Shown: positions 23,974 to 33,263 of the stretch, in pieces
Layout: each line of letters starts with the position of its first letter
Position numbering within the stretch: position 1 is the stretch's first letter
Assembly (NCBI GenBank): GCA_022703445.1
Contig: JAKLDR010000045.1
Coordinates: 1-33,887 of the forward strand
From: Planctomycetota bacterium
GTDB taxonomy: Bacteria; Planctomycetota; SZUA-567; JAKLDR01
Direction: 5' to 3'
DNA length: 33,887 nucleotides
Notes under the pieces: model-generated
Seen by the model: only the letters and a program-made list of their open reading frames with translations
What the model was told of the DNA's origin: nothing
Databases searched by the model: none
Made by a program: the position numbers and the translations under genes

Positions 23974-25359
23974 ATGCCAGTCAACTGCGAGCTCGAGTTC
24001 GGCCGGGAGTCGCTGCGCCTGAGGCTGCCCGACGGCGCTGACGTGCTGGCCATGAAGGGCGGCGCGCCCCTGGCCGATCCCGGGCGGACCGTCCGTGAAA
24101 GCCTGGCGCGGCCGGTGGCCGGGCCGGGGCTGGCCGAACTGGCGCGCGCCCGCCGCGGAGCCGGGGCGCCGCTCACCGCCGCGGTGGTCATCAGCGACAA
24201 CACCCGGCCGGTTCCCTACCGGGGCGCGGACGGCATCCTCGAGCCCATCCTCGAAATCCTCCGCGCCGGCCGGGTGGAGCGCATCGTAATCCTGGTGGCC
24301 AACGGCACCCACCGGGCGCTCGCCGACTCCGAGCTGCGGGCCATGCTCTGTCCGGCGGCCTTCGCGCCGGGCGTCGAGGTGGTCAACCACGTCTGCACCG
24401 ACCGCGCGAGCCTCAAACTCCTCGGCCGCACCGCGCGCGGCACGGACGCCTGGATCAACCGGATCTACGCCGAAGCCGGCCTGAAGATCCTCACCGGCCT
24501 GGTCGAGCCGCACTTCATCGCCGGGGCCAGCGGCGGGCCCAAGGCGGTCTGCCCTGGGCTGGTCGGCGAGGACGTGACCCGGGTCTTCCACGGCCCCGCC
24601 CTGCTGGCCGACCCGCGCTCCACCAGCCTGCGCCTGGACGACAACCCCTGCCAGGACGAGGCCCGCGCGGTGGCCGCCATGGCCGGATCGGACTTCATCG
24701 TCAACGTCACCCTGGACGGCGCGCGGCGGGTCACCGGGGTCTTCTCCGGAGAGCTCGGCGCGGCGCACGCCGCCGCCGTCGGGCACCTCCTGGCCGTAGC
24801 CGGCGTTCCCTTCGAACGGGAGTACGACCTGGTCGTGACCCACGCCGGCTTCGTGGGCGTGAACCACTACCAGACGGCCAAGGCGGCCGTGGAGGGCGTC
24901 AAGGCCGTGCGGCCCGGCGGCCGGCTGGTGATCGCCGCGAACCACACCGAGGCAGAGCCGGTGGGCAGCGCCAACTACCGCCGCGCCCTGCGTTGCCTGG
25001 CCGAGTCCGGCCCCGAGGGCCTGGTCCGCAAGATGCTGGCCCCCGGCTGGGAGTTCATCCCCGAGCAGTGGCAGGCCCAGCTCTGGGCCCAGTCGCTGGC
25101 GAAGCTCGGGACGCCGGCCAACCTGACCTACTGCAGTCCGCGCCTGACCGGAGAGGCCTTCCGTGCCGCCGGCCTGCCCGGCACCGACGGCGGCGACGGC
25201 CTGGCGTCGGCCGCGGGAGCGTCCGCCCGCGACCTGGCCGAGGCCATGGTCCAGCGGGCCGTCGACCGCTTCGCCGCCGCGAGCCCCGGCGGGCGCGTCG
25301 CCGTCCTGGCCGACGGCCCCTACGGGGTGCCGGTGCCCGCCAAGGGGGAGCGGCCGTGA
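23974..25359 (+). CDS. larA: LarA-family nickel-pincer racemase/epimerase
   Basis: A 461-residue protein from ATG at 23974, preceded by GGGAGAAAAG. Conserved LarA points are visible: SDNTRP (74-79), H113 (NGTHR), H139 (VNHV), K171 (LKILTG) that would hold the pincer cofactor, H180 (EPHF) as nickel ligand, and YQTAK further on, like Q295/K298 of the Lactiplantibacillus enzyme. LarA enzymes interconvert the stereoisomers of lactate and, in relatives, other 2-hydroxy acids. Making the cofactor needs larB, larC and larE, none of which are in the window. The gene is coupled to the next one by a 4-base overlap, so the substrate may be tied to polysaccharide or sugar-acid breakdown. Exact substrate unknown. 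Confidence 0.87.
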   Translation: MPVNCELEFGRESLRLRLPDGADVLAMKGGAPLADPGRTVRESLARPVAGPGLAELARARRGAGAPLTAAVVISDNTRPVPYRGADGILEPILEILRAGRVERIVILVANGTHRALADSELRAMLCPAAFAPGVEVVNHVCTDRASLKLLGRTARGTDAWINRIYAEAGLKILTGLVEPHFIAGASGGPKAVCPGLVGEDVTRVFHGPALLADPRSTSLRLDDNPCQDEARAVAAMAGSDFIVNVTLDGARRVTGVFSGELGAAHAAAVGHLLAVAGVPFEREYDLVVTHAGFVGVNHYQTAKAAVEGVKAVRPGGRLVIAANHTEAEPVGSANYRRALRCLAESGPEGLVRKMLAPGWEFIPEQWQAQLWAQSLAKLGTPANLTYCSPRLTGEAFRAAGLPGTDGGDGLASAAGASARDLAEAMVQRAVDRFAAASPGGRVAVLADGPYGVPVPAKGERP

Positions 25360-26924
25360 GCCAGGCGCCGCTCGCAGCGCTCGACGCGGCCTTCGTCGCG
25401 GAGATGCGCCGCCGCGCCGAGGAGGCCGTCGTTCCGGTCATGGAGCGCATCTACGGCCACGGCCGGACGCGCATCCCCGACTCGTTCCGCCCGGAGCTCA
25501 AGCCCATCGAGCGGATAGTGGTCTTCTACGACTACATGGCCTGCGGCATATCGGTGCTGGCTGCGCTGGCCGCCAGGGGCGACGAGCGGGCCTGGCGCCT
25601 GACCGGGATCATCCGTAACAACATGGAGCACTACCGCCGGCGCATCCACGGCCGCTGGCTCCTGCCCAGCGGGGAGCGCTGGACGGTGCCGCTCCGCCGG
25701 CTGCTCTTTCATCTGGCGCTGGCCTACAGGCAGCTCGAGCCGCGGCTGTCCGCCGGTCAGCGTCGCGACCTCCGTCGCCTCGTGGAGGGGCAGGTGGCCG
25801 CGGCCATCGAGCACAACGACGGCTTCCACCCCGGCGAGCGCAATCTGCACCTGGGGTTCGCCAACAACCACACGGCCATCTTCATGCAGGGCATCTGGCA
25901 CTGCGGCCTGGCCTTCCGGCGCGCGGGATGGGCGCGGCTGGCGCGCGAGTTCGCGGAGCGCTTCTACGCCTCGGGCCATCCCGACGGCTACTGGGAGGAG
26001 AACACCAACCCGGCGCGCGAGGGCGGGCCTTCGGCGGTCTACACGCCCCTGACCGCCGGGAGCCTCTTCGACGTCCTCGGCGGGGCGCGCGCGCCGCGCG
26101 GGAAGTTCCTGCGCGCCGGGCGCTTCTTCCGGTCCTTCCTGACCCACGACGGCGCGATGATCCCGCTGGCCGACGAGCGCACCAACGCCCACAGCCGGCA
26201 CTCGGCCTACGGGCTGGCCCTGCACTCGCTTACCCCCGAGGGCCGCGGGCACATCGTGCGGCTGCTGGGTTCGCTCGACTACGGCGCCGAGAGCCCCGAG
26301 AGCCTGGCGGTGCTCCATCACGAGCTGGGCCTGATGCGCCCAGGGCGGTGCGCCGAGCCGGAGTACCGCCGGGACGGCAGCTTCCGCATCAGGCTGCCGC
26401 TGGGCGTCGTCCGGCGCGGCGGCTGGATGGCGGCCGTCTCGGGCATGCGGGCCCTCAACCGCGTGCGCAACCCCGGCAGCGACTACGCCCTGGACCAGCA
26501 GGCGCTGGTCTTCCTGGCGCACCGGGATGCCGGCGTGGTGCTCCCGGGCACCAAGTCCAAGAACGACCCGGAGTTCTCGACCATCCGGATCGGCCGCGAC
26601 GACGGCTATCCGGTGGACACCGGAACCCTGGCCATGGGCGAAGGCTGGGCCGAGGCCCGGCTGCGCTACGCCCGTTTCGAGGCCATGGCCCGCTGGGACC
26701 TCCGCGGCCGGCGGGCGCGCCTGACGCTGTCCACCGACGACCGCCGCGAGGTCGTCACCGCCCTGCCGATCCGTACTCCCCGGAGCATCCGCACGGACGC
26801 CGCCTTCCGCGTGGTCGAACTCCGGGGATTCTCGCCGTACTCGGTGGGCAACCTGGCCGAGCCGGTGACCGCGGCCCGGTTCGCCTGGAAGAAGCGGCTG
26901 ACCGTGGAGTTCGAAGCGCCCTGA
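25356..26924 (+). CDS. Unrecognised protein, possible (alpha/alpha)-toroid polysaccharide lyase-like
   Basis: A 522-residue protein with GTG start overlapping the LarA stop (GTGA). The first 360 residues are helix-rich with aromatic and His clusters (GFANNHTAIFMQGIWHCG at about 167-184; HPDGYWEENTNP; RTNAHSRHSAYG), as in the helical toroids of heparinase- and alginate-lyase-type enzymes. The last 150 look beta-rich, as in the sheet domain that follows such toroids. I cannot place it in a named family. No signal peptide is visible, arguing for a cytoplasmic role on imported oligomers. Coupling to a racemase suggests both act on the same catabolic route; this is inference. Confidence 0.65.
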   Translation: MSQAPLAALDAAFVAEMRRRAEEAVVPVMERIYGHGRTRIPDSFRPELKPIERIVVFYDYMACGISVLAALAARGDERAWRLTGIIRNNMEHYRRRIHGRWLLPSGERWTVPLRRLLFHLALAYRQLEPRLSAGQRRDLRRLVEGQVAAAIEHNDGFHPGERNLHLGFANNHTAIFMQGIWHCGLAFRRAGWARLAREFAERFYASGHPDGYWEENTNPAREGGPSAVYTPLTAGSLFDVLGGARAPRGKFLRAGRFFRSFLTHDGAMIPLADERTNAHSRHSAYGLALHSLTPEGRGHIVRLLGSLDYGAESPESLAVLHHELGLMRPGRCAEPEYRRDGSFRIRLPLGVVRRGGWMAAVSGMRALNRVRNPGSDYALDQQALVFLAHRDAGVVLPGTKSKNDPEFSTIRIGRDDGYPVDTGTLAMGEGWAEARLRYARFEAMARWDLRGRRARLTLSTDDRREVVTALPIRTPRSIRTDAAFRVVELRGFSPYSVGNLAEPVTAARFAWKKRLTVEFEAP

Positions 26925-26939
26925 CTCTGGCTCCGGGCG

Positions 26940-26967
26940 TTGCGAACGACAGGGGAGCGTGTAACAT
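26940..26967 (+). promoter_or_regulatory. Possible promoter of the transglutaminase-like gene
   Basis: TTGCGA (26940-26945) and TAACAT (26962-26967) are separated by 16 bases, about 26 bases upstream of the start codon. The -10 lies in a small AT-rich patch. A moderate match only. Confidence 0.4.
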
Positions 26968-26993
26968 ATCGCTCAGTTGGTGAGGAGTCTGTG

Positions 26994-28547
26994 ATGATCA
27001 GGGTCATCTCCGCCGTTGCCCTCCTGCTGCCGGCCCTCCTCCTGGCCGGCGGCGCCGCCTGCGGCGAGGTTCGCAACGTCAAGATCCTCACCGACGGCTC
27101 GCTTGACTGGTCCTCGCCCGAGGCGGTTGCCAAGGCCACCCTCAAGGGCGAGACCGACGAGGCCAAGATCCTCAACTTCTGGACCTGCTACCGCCGGACC
27201 ATGTGGCACTACCACGAGTGGCCGGAGCGCCGGGACTTCGGCGTCAGCATCCTAAGCGAGGGCTGCACCCTGTGCGGCTCGCACGCAGCCCTGCAGATGC
27301 TGGTGCTCCGGGCCGGCGGCTACAAGACCCGGCCGTGCTTCATCAAGGGCAACGGGCACACGCTGATCGAGGTCTTCTACGGCGAGAAGTGGCACGCCCT
27401 CGACGCCATGACCGCCTTCTACGTCTACAGCCGCGGCGAGCCGCGCTACATCCTGGGGCTCGAGGAGATGAAGGCCGACCCCAGCCTGGTCAGCAAGGCC
27501 ATGGAGGAGAAGCGCGCCCCGGACGTCTTCTTCGCCTGCGCCCGCGAGCCGGAGATCAAGAAGACCAAGACGCTGCCCTGGAGCCACTTCCACCCGCTGC
27601 CGCAGACCATTGAGTACTTCGCGGTCGGCGCCCAGGAGGGCTCGGTCGGCAAGGAGGGCGACGCCTACGGCGGCTCTTTCACGCCCGGCAAGATGAACCT
27701 CAACCTCAAGCCCGGCGAGAGCATCACCCGCACCTGGGACTACGAGGTCGGCCGCTACCCGGAGCGCTTCGCGTACTCCCAGAACGCCGAGGTCGGCCCC
27801 TACCACCGCTGCGGGCACAACGACGAGTTCGACAAGGTCAACCTCCCCTACTGGGAGCCGTACCTCAAGGAGAACCTGCTCGAGGTCAAGCGCTGCTACC
27901 GCTACTTCGCCAACGGCCGCTACGACCGGAAGCTGCCGGCCGAGCAGCTCCTGGCCGCGGCCGGCGCCAAGAAGGGCATCAGGCTCGACGGCGGCTCGCT
28001 CGCCGCCGACGGCGCCGAGCCGGGGAGTCTCGACCTCGAGACGGCCTTCCCCTACATCATCTGCGACGGCGATGTGACCGTCAGCTACACCCGCCCCGCC
28101 GAGGGCGACGAGGTTTCGCTCTACATCCTCGAGAAGGCCGGCCCGCGCAAGGTCTGGACTGCCGCCAAGACCGGTGAGGCCACCGAGACCGCCAAGCTCG
28201 GGCGCTTCGACGACCAGAAGGTCAACCTGCACAAGTACGCGCTGCGCTTGGTCGTGGGCGGCACCGCGCGGGTCAGGTCGGCGCTCGTCTCCACCGTCTT
28301 CATGCACAACATGTTCGCGGGGCCGTTCCTGGTGCCCGGCAGGAACAAGGTGACCGTTACCGCCGACAACCCCGACGAACTCGCCAAGCAGCCGGTGACC
28401 GTGACCTACACCTGGCTCGAGGGCGAGGGCTGGAAGGACGAGAAGACCGCTGCCAAGACCCTGGACAAGTCGCCTCTGGAATTCGAGATCGAGGTCAGGG
28501 GGCCCAGGCACCCCCGGATGCGCTCGGTCCGGATAGAGGCCAGGTAG
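26994..28547 (+). CDS. Exported transglutaminase-like protein
   Basis: A 517-residue protein; ATG at 26994 with GAGGAG at 26982-26987. A signal peptide is evident (MIRVISAVALLLPALLLAGG, cleaved near residues 22-25). Residues about 85-145 carry a transglutaminase-like Cys-His-Asp arrangement: C94 (CTLCGSHAA), H122 (NGHTLIEV) and D137 (HALDAM), with the usual FYVYSRG after it. In bacteria such domains often act as proteases or transferases on peptides rather than true transglutaminases. The C-terminal half (about 290-517) is beta-rich and may bind carbohydrate or protein. An HDOD gene follows 11 bases downstream, suggesting one transcript. Target unknown. Confidence 0.78.
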   Translation: MIRVISAVALLLPALLLAGGAACGEVRNVKILTDGSLDWSSPEAVAKATLKGETDEAKILNFWTCYRRTMWHYHEWPERRDFGVSILSEGCTLCGSHAALQMLVLRAGGYKTRPCFIKGNGHTLIEVFYGEKWHALDAMTAFYVYSRGEPRYILGLEEMKADPSLVSKAMEEKRAPDVFFACAREPEIKKTKTLPWSHFHPLPQTIEYFAVGAQEGSVGKEGDAYGGSFTPGKMNLNLKPGESITRTWDYEVGRYPERFAYSQNAEVGPYHRCGHNDEFDKVNLPYWEPYLKENLLEVKRCYRYFANGRYDRKLPAEQLLAAAGAKKGIRLDGGSLAADGAEPGSLDLETAFPYIICDGDVTVSYTRPAEGDEVSLYILEKAGPRKVWTAAKTGEATETAKLGRFDDQKVNLHKYALRLVVGGTARVRSALVSTVFMHNMFAGPFLVPGRNKVTVTADNPDELAKQPVTVTYTWLEGEGWKDEKTAAKTLDKSPLEFEIEVRGPRHPRMRSVRIEAR

Positions 28548-28558
28548 GACACCGCGCC

Positions 28559-29938
28559 ATGCCCGAGGCCGAATCCACCACCTCCACCGCCTCCGGCAAC
28601 CCGATGGAGTTGCTCAGGGAGATGGTTTCCTTCCTGCTGGCCAAGCGGGTGCTCTCGGCCGACGACGTCAGGCGGGTGCTGAAGCTGCAGGGGCGCATCG
28701 ACCGGCGCTTCGGGTCGTTGGCCGTCCTCAAGGGCTACGTCTCGCCCCACGACATCATCTACATCCTCTACAAGCAGCTGGATTCGGACGTGAAGGCCGG
28801 CGACGTGGCCGTCCGGCACAAGCTCATGACCCCGGCGCAGGTCAAGGAAGTCCTGCTGCTCCAGACCAACCCGGCGCGGCTCTTCCTGGAGATCCTGATC
28901 CGCACGCGGACCATCCTGGCCTCCAACCTGCAGCTGGCCATGCGCGAGTTCTACAAGCAGAAGGCCGCGGCCGGGAAGGTGCCGGCGGGCCACCTCATGG
29001 ACGTGCAGGACCTGATCAAGCCCACCCGGCAGTCCCGGCTTGACGCCGACAGCCTCAAGTTCCAGCTCAAGCGCCTCCGGGAGCTGGCCGCCCTCCCCGG
29101 CGTCGTGCACCGGGTGCTCGGCCTGCTGCAGAATCCGCACGTGGAGATGCAGGAGGTGGCCCAGGTCATCGAGGGCGATCCGGGCCTGTCCATCCGGCTG
29201 CTGCGCCTGGCCAACTCGGCCTTCTTCGGCCTGTCCAGCAAGGTCGGCACGGTCCACAAGGCACTGATCACGCTCGGCGTCAAGAACGTCCAGAAGACCA
29301 TCATCACCGCCTCGGTGCTCGAGAAGTTCAACGCCATCGGGCAGCAGGAGGCCGGCGACTTCTGGCGGCACGCCCTGCTGACCTCGCGCTGGACGCACCG
29401 CCTCCTCGAGCTGCGGAACTTCCGCGGCGAGCTCCTGGACGACGGGGTCATGGCCGGGCTGCTCCACGACACCGGCAAGCTGGCCATCTGGCAGTACTTC
29501 CCCGAGGCCAACGCTGAAATCAAGGGTTTGGTCAAGTCCGGGGCTCCGACCGAGGAGGCCGAGCGGGAGGTTCTGGGCATGCCCCACGCGGAGATCGGGG
29601 CCTTCCTCTTCCAGCTCTGGAACTTCCCGGCCGGGCTGCTCCAGGCCGCCTGCTACCACCACGCGTCGACGGCCGTGCTCGGCGGGCTCAAGGATATGAC
29701 CCCGCTGACCGCCTGCGTGAACGCGGCCTGCCGCATCGCCCACCTCCCGGTTATCGCCAGGCCGGAAGCGGACGGCGGGGACGAGGGAGGCGAGATGCTG
29801 GACGCCTCGTCGCTGGACCAGGAGTTCCTCGCCTTCCACGGGGTCAACGCCGACGCCCTGGTCATGGCGGCCCCGCAGGTCATGAGCGAGGCCGAGGAGA
29901 TGCTGTCGAGCTTCCTGTCCCAGGCTCCCGCCACATGA
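28559..29938 (+). CDS. HDOD-domain regulatory protein
   Basis: A 459-residue protein. Residues about 15-140 form helical repeats resembling the small helical domain found N-terminal to some HDOD or secretion-ATPase proteins (LREMVSFLLAKRVLSADDV; FGSLAVLKGYVSPHDI; VRHKLMTPAQVKEVLL). Residues about 170-375 are an HDOD domain: LRELAALPGVVHRVLGLL, GDPGLSIRLLRLANSAFFG, TVHKALITLGVKNV and LLHDTGKLAIW. It keeps an HD pair (303-304), though HDOD domains generally lack the full phosphohydrolase metal site. Role is signalling, without known partner here. The stop overlaps the next start (ATGA). Confidence 0.85.
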   Translation: MPEAESTTSTASGNPMELLREMVSFLLAKRVLSADDVRRVLKLQGRIDRRFGSLAVLKGYVSPHDIIYILYKQLDSDVKAGDVAVRHKLMTPAQVKEVLLLQTNPARLFLEILIRTRTILASNLQLAMREFYKQKAAAGKVPAGHLMDVQDLIKPTRQSRLDADSLKFQLKRLRELAALPGVVHRVLGLLQNPHVEMQEVAQVIEGDPGLSIRLLRLANSAFFGLSSKVGTVHKALITLGVKNVQKTIITASVLEKFNAIGQQEAGDFWRHALLTSRWTHRLLELRNFRGELLDDGVMAGLLHDTGKLAIWQYFPEANAEIKGLVKSGAPTEEAEREVLGMPHAEIGAFLFQLWNFPAGLLQAACYHHASTAVLGGLKDMTPLTACVNAACRIAHLPVIARPEADGGDEGGEMLDASSLDQEFLAFHGVNADALVMAAPQVMSEAEEMLSSFLSQAPAT

Positions 29939-32061
29939 GAGCCCTGCTGCTGGCCGCCGCCCTGGTGGCCGCGGCCGTCCCGGCCACTGCCGGTGAAGAC
30001 TCCTGGTGGAACCCGGCCTGGGCTGCCCGGCGCACGTTCGAATGCACCGGCACGCGCTCGGAACTGGCCGGCGACGAGGTCGGCGTCGTCGAGTTCCTTA
30101 CCGGGGGGCTGGCCGCCGCCGACGGCCGCGACGTGCGCGTCCTGGCCGCCGGAAGCTCCAAGCCTCTGCCGGTCAAGGTGCTGGCCGCCGGCCCCGGCGA
30201 CTGCCTGCGGGTCTGCTTCCCTCTCGTCAAGGAGGTCACCGGCTACAGCGTCTACTACGGTAATCCCGCGGCCAGGGAGGGCGAGAGCTTCGAGCCCAGG
30301 CGCGGGCTGCTCATGGAGGTCCGGCCCTACCGCGGAGGCCAGCCCGACGGCCTCAAGGGCATGCAGGAGATCGTCAGGAAGGCCGGGCCGCTCCAGGGCT
30401 CGGACTTCGTCGACCGGGTCTTCTTCGGCCACAACCCCTTCGGTCCGCGGGACAACTTCGTGGCCGTCTACACCGGCTGGCTGAAGTGCCCCGACGAGGG
30501 CGAATACGTCTTCGCCACCAGTTCCGCGGCTGCCAGCTTCCTGCTGATCGACGGCAAGCTGGTGGTCGGCTGGCCCGGCTGGCACGGCGCCGTTCCGGAC
30601 ATCCGCCACAAGGGCAAGGTTGCCCTGACCGCCGGCGTGCACAAGCTCGAATACCTGCACGTCAACGGGGAGGGAGACGGCACCGCCGTGGCCGCCTGGC
30701 AGCCGCCCGGCCAGGAGAAGGTGGCGGTCATCCCCGCGGAGGCCTTCACCCGGGTCAGCCGCGGCCGGCAGGCCGACTACGCCCTGAAGGACCAGCCAGC
30801 TCCGCTCGACTTCGCCTTCGCGTCCGTCGGCGAAGCCTACCTGGACACCGACACCTACCTGGTGCGGGTCGGTTTCGGCGCCAGGATCGGCTCCGGCGAA
30901 GCGCCTGCCGGCGCCAAGCTGGTCTGGGAGTTCGGCGACGGGCAGGCCGGCAAGGGCGCCATGGTCGACCACGTCTACGCGCTGCCGGGCCTCTACAAGG
31001 TGACGCTGAAGGCCGAAACGGCCTCGGGCGCTGGTGGCCGCCGGTCCGAATGCAGCCACACGGTCCGCATCGATCGGGACATGGGCCGGGCAGTCGCCGG
31101 CAAGTCCGACCGCCTGGCCGATTACGCGGCGCTGGTCGCCGGCTACGACCTGGCGCGCCTGAGCCCGGCGGGGCTCCGAGCCCTGGCCGCCGTCCACAAG
31201 GAGGCGGAGCGCGGCAGCGACCAGTTGGCCGTGGCCCGGGCGGTTCTCGCCCGGCCGGCCGGAGAGTTTCCCGACCAGGACTACTTCGACCAGCTGCTTC
31301 TGGCGGTCCACGCCCTGCGCGAGGCCGGACGCGGCGAGGAGGCCCGCGCCGAGGCACTGCGGCTGCTGGACGCCGCCGAGAAGCGCTTCCAGGACGACAA
31401 ACGCGACAACCTCCGCGCCCAGGTCATCCGCGAACGCGGGGACCTCTACTACTACTACGCCAACGATCTGGAAAGAGCCTACAACGAGTACGACAAGGTG
31501 GTCAGCCGCTTCCGGGGCCTGGAGGACAACATAGTCCGGGTGACCAAGATCCGGCTGGGCGACATCCACCGCGAGCGCGGCAACTACGAGGAGGCCGAGA
31601 AGCGCTACCGGGAGGCCGAGGCCCTGAAGCTCTTCCGGCAGAAGCCCCAGGCCGAGGATCCGCGCCGCGGGGCGCTGGCCCACGTGGCCGAGAGCTACCT
31701 CAAGACCCGCGAGTTCGCGGAGTGCGAACGGGCCATCGGCATCTGGGAGTGGGAATACCCCCTCGAGAAGCTGACCGGCTACTCCACGCTGGTGGGCTGC
31801 CAGCTGGCCTTCCTGCAGAAGAAGCACGAGGAGGTCGTCAAGCAGGCCGAAACGCTGCTCCGGGTGAACCCCCGCACCGACTTCGCGGGCGAACTGCTGC
31901 TCATCGAGGCCCAGTCCCAGCGGGCCATGGGCAAGCCGGACCTGGCCGTCGCATGCCTCAAGCGGATCGTCGAGAAGTACCCGGAGTGCGAGCAGGTGGC
32001 CAAGGCCAGGGAACTGCTCGAGCCGCCCAAACCGCCGACGCCCGCGCCGAAGCCGAAGTGA
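29935..32061 (+). CDS. Exported PA14-like / PKD / TPR protein
   Basis: A 708-residue protein. Signal peptide at 1-19 (MRALLLAAALVAAAVPATA). DSWWNPAWAARRTFE at 22-36 resembles the opening motif of DUF2341 domains. Residues about 172-275 are PA14-like (GWLKCPDEGEYVFATSS; SFLLIDGKLVVG; LTAGVHKLEYLHVNGEG), usually carbohydrate-binding. Residues about 325-362 are PKD-like (VWEFGDGQA; HVYALPGLYKVTLKAE). From about 455 to 690 helical TPR-type repeats follow, ending in a Pro/Lys tail. Likely a periplasmic or surface scaffold. It overlaps the HDOD gene by 4 bases, an unexpected pairing of a cytoplasmic regulator with an exported scaffold. Confidence 0.8.
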   Translation: MRALLLAAALVAAAVPATAGEDSWWNPAWAARRTFECTGTRSELAGDEVGVVEFLTGGLAAADGRDVRVLAAGSSKPLPVKVLAAGPGDCLRVCFPLVKEVTGYSVYYGNPAAREGESFEPRRGLLMEVRPYRGGQPDGLKGMQEIVRKAGPLQGSDFVDRVFFGHNPFGPRDNFVAVYTGWLKCPDEGEYVFATSSAAASFLLIDGKLVVGWPGWHGAVPDIRHKGKVALTAGVHKLEYLHVNGEGDGTAVAAWQPPGQEKVAVIPAEAFTRVSRGRQADYALKDQPAPLDFAFASVGEAYLDTDTYLVRVGFGARIGSGEAPAGAKLVWEFGDGQAGKGAMVDHVYALPGLYKVTLKAETASGAGGRRSECSHTVRIDRDMGRAVAGKSDRLADYAALVAGYDLARLSPAGLRALAAVHKEAERGSDQLAVARAVLARPAGEFPDQDYFDQLLLAVHALREAGRGEEARAEALRLLDAAEKRFQDDKRDNLRAQVIRERGDLYYYYANDLERAYNEYDKVVSRFRGLEDNIVRVTKIRLGDIHRERGNYEEAEKRYREAEALKLFRQKPQAEDPRRGALAHVAESYLKTREFAECERAIGIWEWEYPLEKLTGYSTLVGCQLAFLQKKHEEVVKQAETLLRVNPRTDFAGELLLIEAQSQRAMGKPDLAVACLKRIVEKYPECEQVAKARELLEPPKPPTPAPKPK

Positions 32062-32082
32062 GCGCCCGGCGCCCCCTGCTCT

Positions 32083-32114
32083 GCGAAGCCCGCTTCGCTG
32101 CGCAGGGCGAAGCA
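32083..32114 (+). terminator. Weak hairpin cluster between genes
   Basis: GCGAAG (32083-32088) can pair with CTTCGC (32093-32098), and the same CTTCGC can instead pair with GCGAAG further on, giving two mutually exclusive small stems. There is no T run. It may be only a repeat or a weak attenuating structure in the 90-base gap. Confidence 0.2.
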
Positions 32115-32151
32115 GCGCTCCCCCGCCCTGTCGCCTGAAAGGTCATGAACC

Positions 32152-33255
32152 ATGGGCCAGCTTCAGCCTCCCGCCGAGAACGCCGCCGCGCGCATCGACC
32201 CCAACATGGCGGTCCGCGATGCGGAAGGCGACATCTGCTGGTACGACCTGGCCGGCCTGACCATCGAGGGCATGGGCTGGTCCGGCACCGAGGGGCCCTA
32301 TGAGCGGCTGCCGGCGCGGGCTTCGGGAAAGGTTCCCGAGGCGGTCTGGAAGCTCTCCAAGGACTCCGCCGGCATCTGCGCGCGGTTCGTCACCGACGCG
32401 ACCGCCGTCTACGCGCGCTGGACGCTCAAGGACCCCAATCTGGCCATGGATCATATGCCGGCCACCGGCGTGAGCGGGCTGGACCTCTACGTGCGGAGCG
32501 CCGGAGTCTGGCGCTGGGCGGGAGTCGGCCGGCCCAAGGAGTCGCCCACCAACCGGCAGGAGCTGACCCGCGGGCGCCTGGCCGCGGAGCGCCGGGAGTG
32601 CCTGATCTACCTGCCGCTCTACAACGGAGTGAGTGCGGTGCAGCTCGGTCTGCCCTCCGCCGCGCGCCTGGAGAAGGCCCCGCCCCGGCCGGCGGGCCGC
32701 TCCCGGCCGGTGGTCTTCTACGGCACCTCCATCGTTCAGGGCGGCTGCGCCTCGCGGCCGGGCATGGCTTACCCGGCGATCCTCGGCCGGTGGCTCGACG
32801 TGCCGACCGTCAACCTGGGTTTCTCCGGTTCGGCCCGGATGGAGCCGGAGGTGGCGGAGCTGGTCGCCGAGCCGGACGCGGCAGCGTTCGTCCTCGACTG
32901 CCTGCCCAACGCCCAGCCGCCCGAGGTCGCCGAGCGGCTCGGGCCCCTGGTCCGCAAGATCCACGCCGCGCACCCGGACGTGCCGGTAGTCCTGGTCGAG
33001 AACGTGGTCTACGCGGACGCCCCCCTGGTGGCCGACCGGCGTGAGCGCGTGGAGTCCAGCAACCGGGAGCTCCGCACCGTTCTCGGAGCACTGCGGTCAG
33101 CCGGGATGCGCAAGCTGTACCACGTCCCGGCCGAGGGGCTCTTTGGCTCCGACGGCGAGGCCACGGTCGACGGCACCCACGCCACCGACCTGGGCTTCCT
33201 GCGCATGGCCGAGGCCATCAGGCCGGAGCTGGAGCGGGCGCTGCGCGAGGGCTGA
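32152..33255 (+). CDS. SGNH/GDSL-type hydrolase
   Basis: A 367-residue protein. The N-terminal 175 residues form a beta-rich domain (YDLAGLTIEGMGWSGTEGPY; SGLDLYVRSAGVWRWAGVG) that commonly precedes SGNH hydrolases of this kind. The catalytic domain follows with S193 (YGTSIVQGG), a Gly block (NLGFSGSARMEP), N253 (DCLPN) and D340/H343 (DGTHATDLGF), so the SGNH set is complete. These enzymes remove acyl groups, often acetyl groups from polysaccharides. There is no signal peptide, so it probably acts in the cytoplasm. The start has AAAGG 12 bases upstream, a weak site. Substrate unknown. Confidence 0.88.
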   Translation: MGQLQPPAENAAARIDPNMAVRDAEGDICWYDLAGLTIEGMGWSGTEGPYERLPARASGKVPEAVWKLSKDSAGICARFVTDATAVYARWTLKDPNLAMDHMPATGVSGLDLYVRSAGVWRWAGVGRPKESPTNRQELTRGRLAAERRECLIYLPLYNGVSAVQLGLPSAARLEKAPPRPAGRSRPVVFYGTSIVQGGCASRPGMAYPAILGRWLDVPTVNLGFSGSARMEPEVAELVAEPDAAAFVLDCLPNAQPPEVAERLGPLVRKIHAAHPDVPVVLVENVVYADAPLVADRRERVESSNRELRTVLGALRSAGMRKLYHVPAEGLFGSDGEATVDGTHATDLGFLRMAEAIRPELERALREG

Positions 33256-33263
33256 GGGCCGGC

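Noticed and set aside
26994..27070. Lipoprotein signal in the transglutaminase-like protein (Cys at residue 23)
   Set aside because: The residues before the Cys (GGAAC) do not give a convincing lipobox, so an ordinary signal peptide is preferred.
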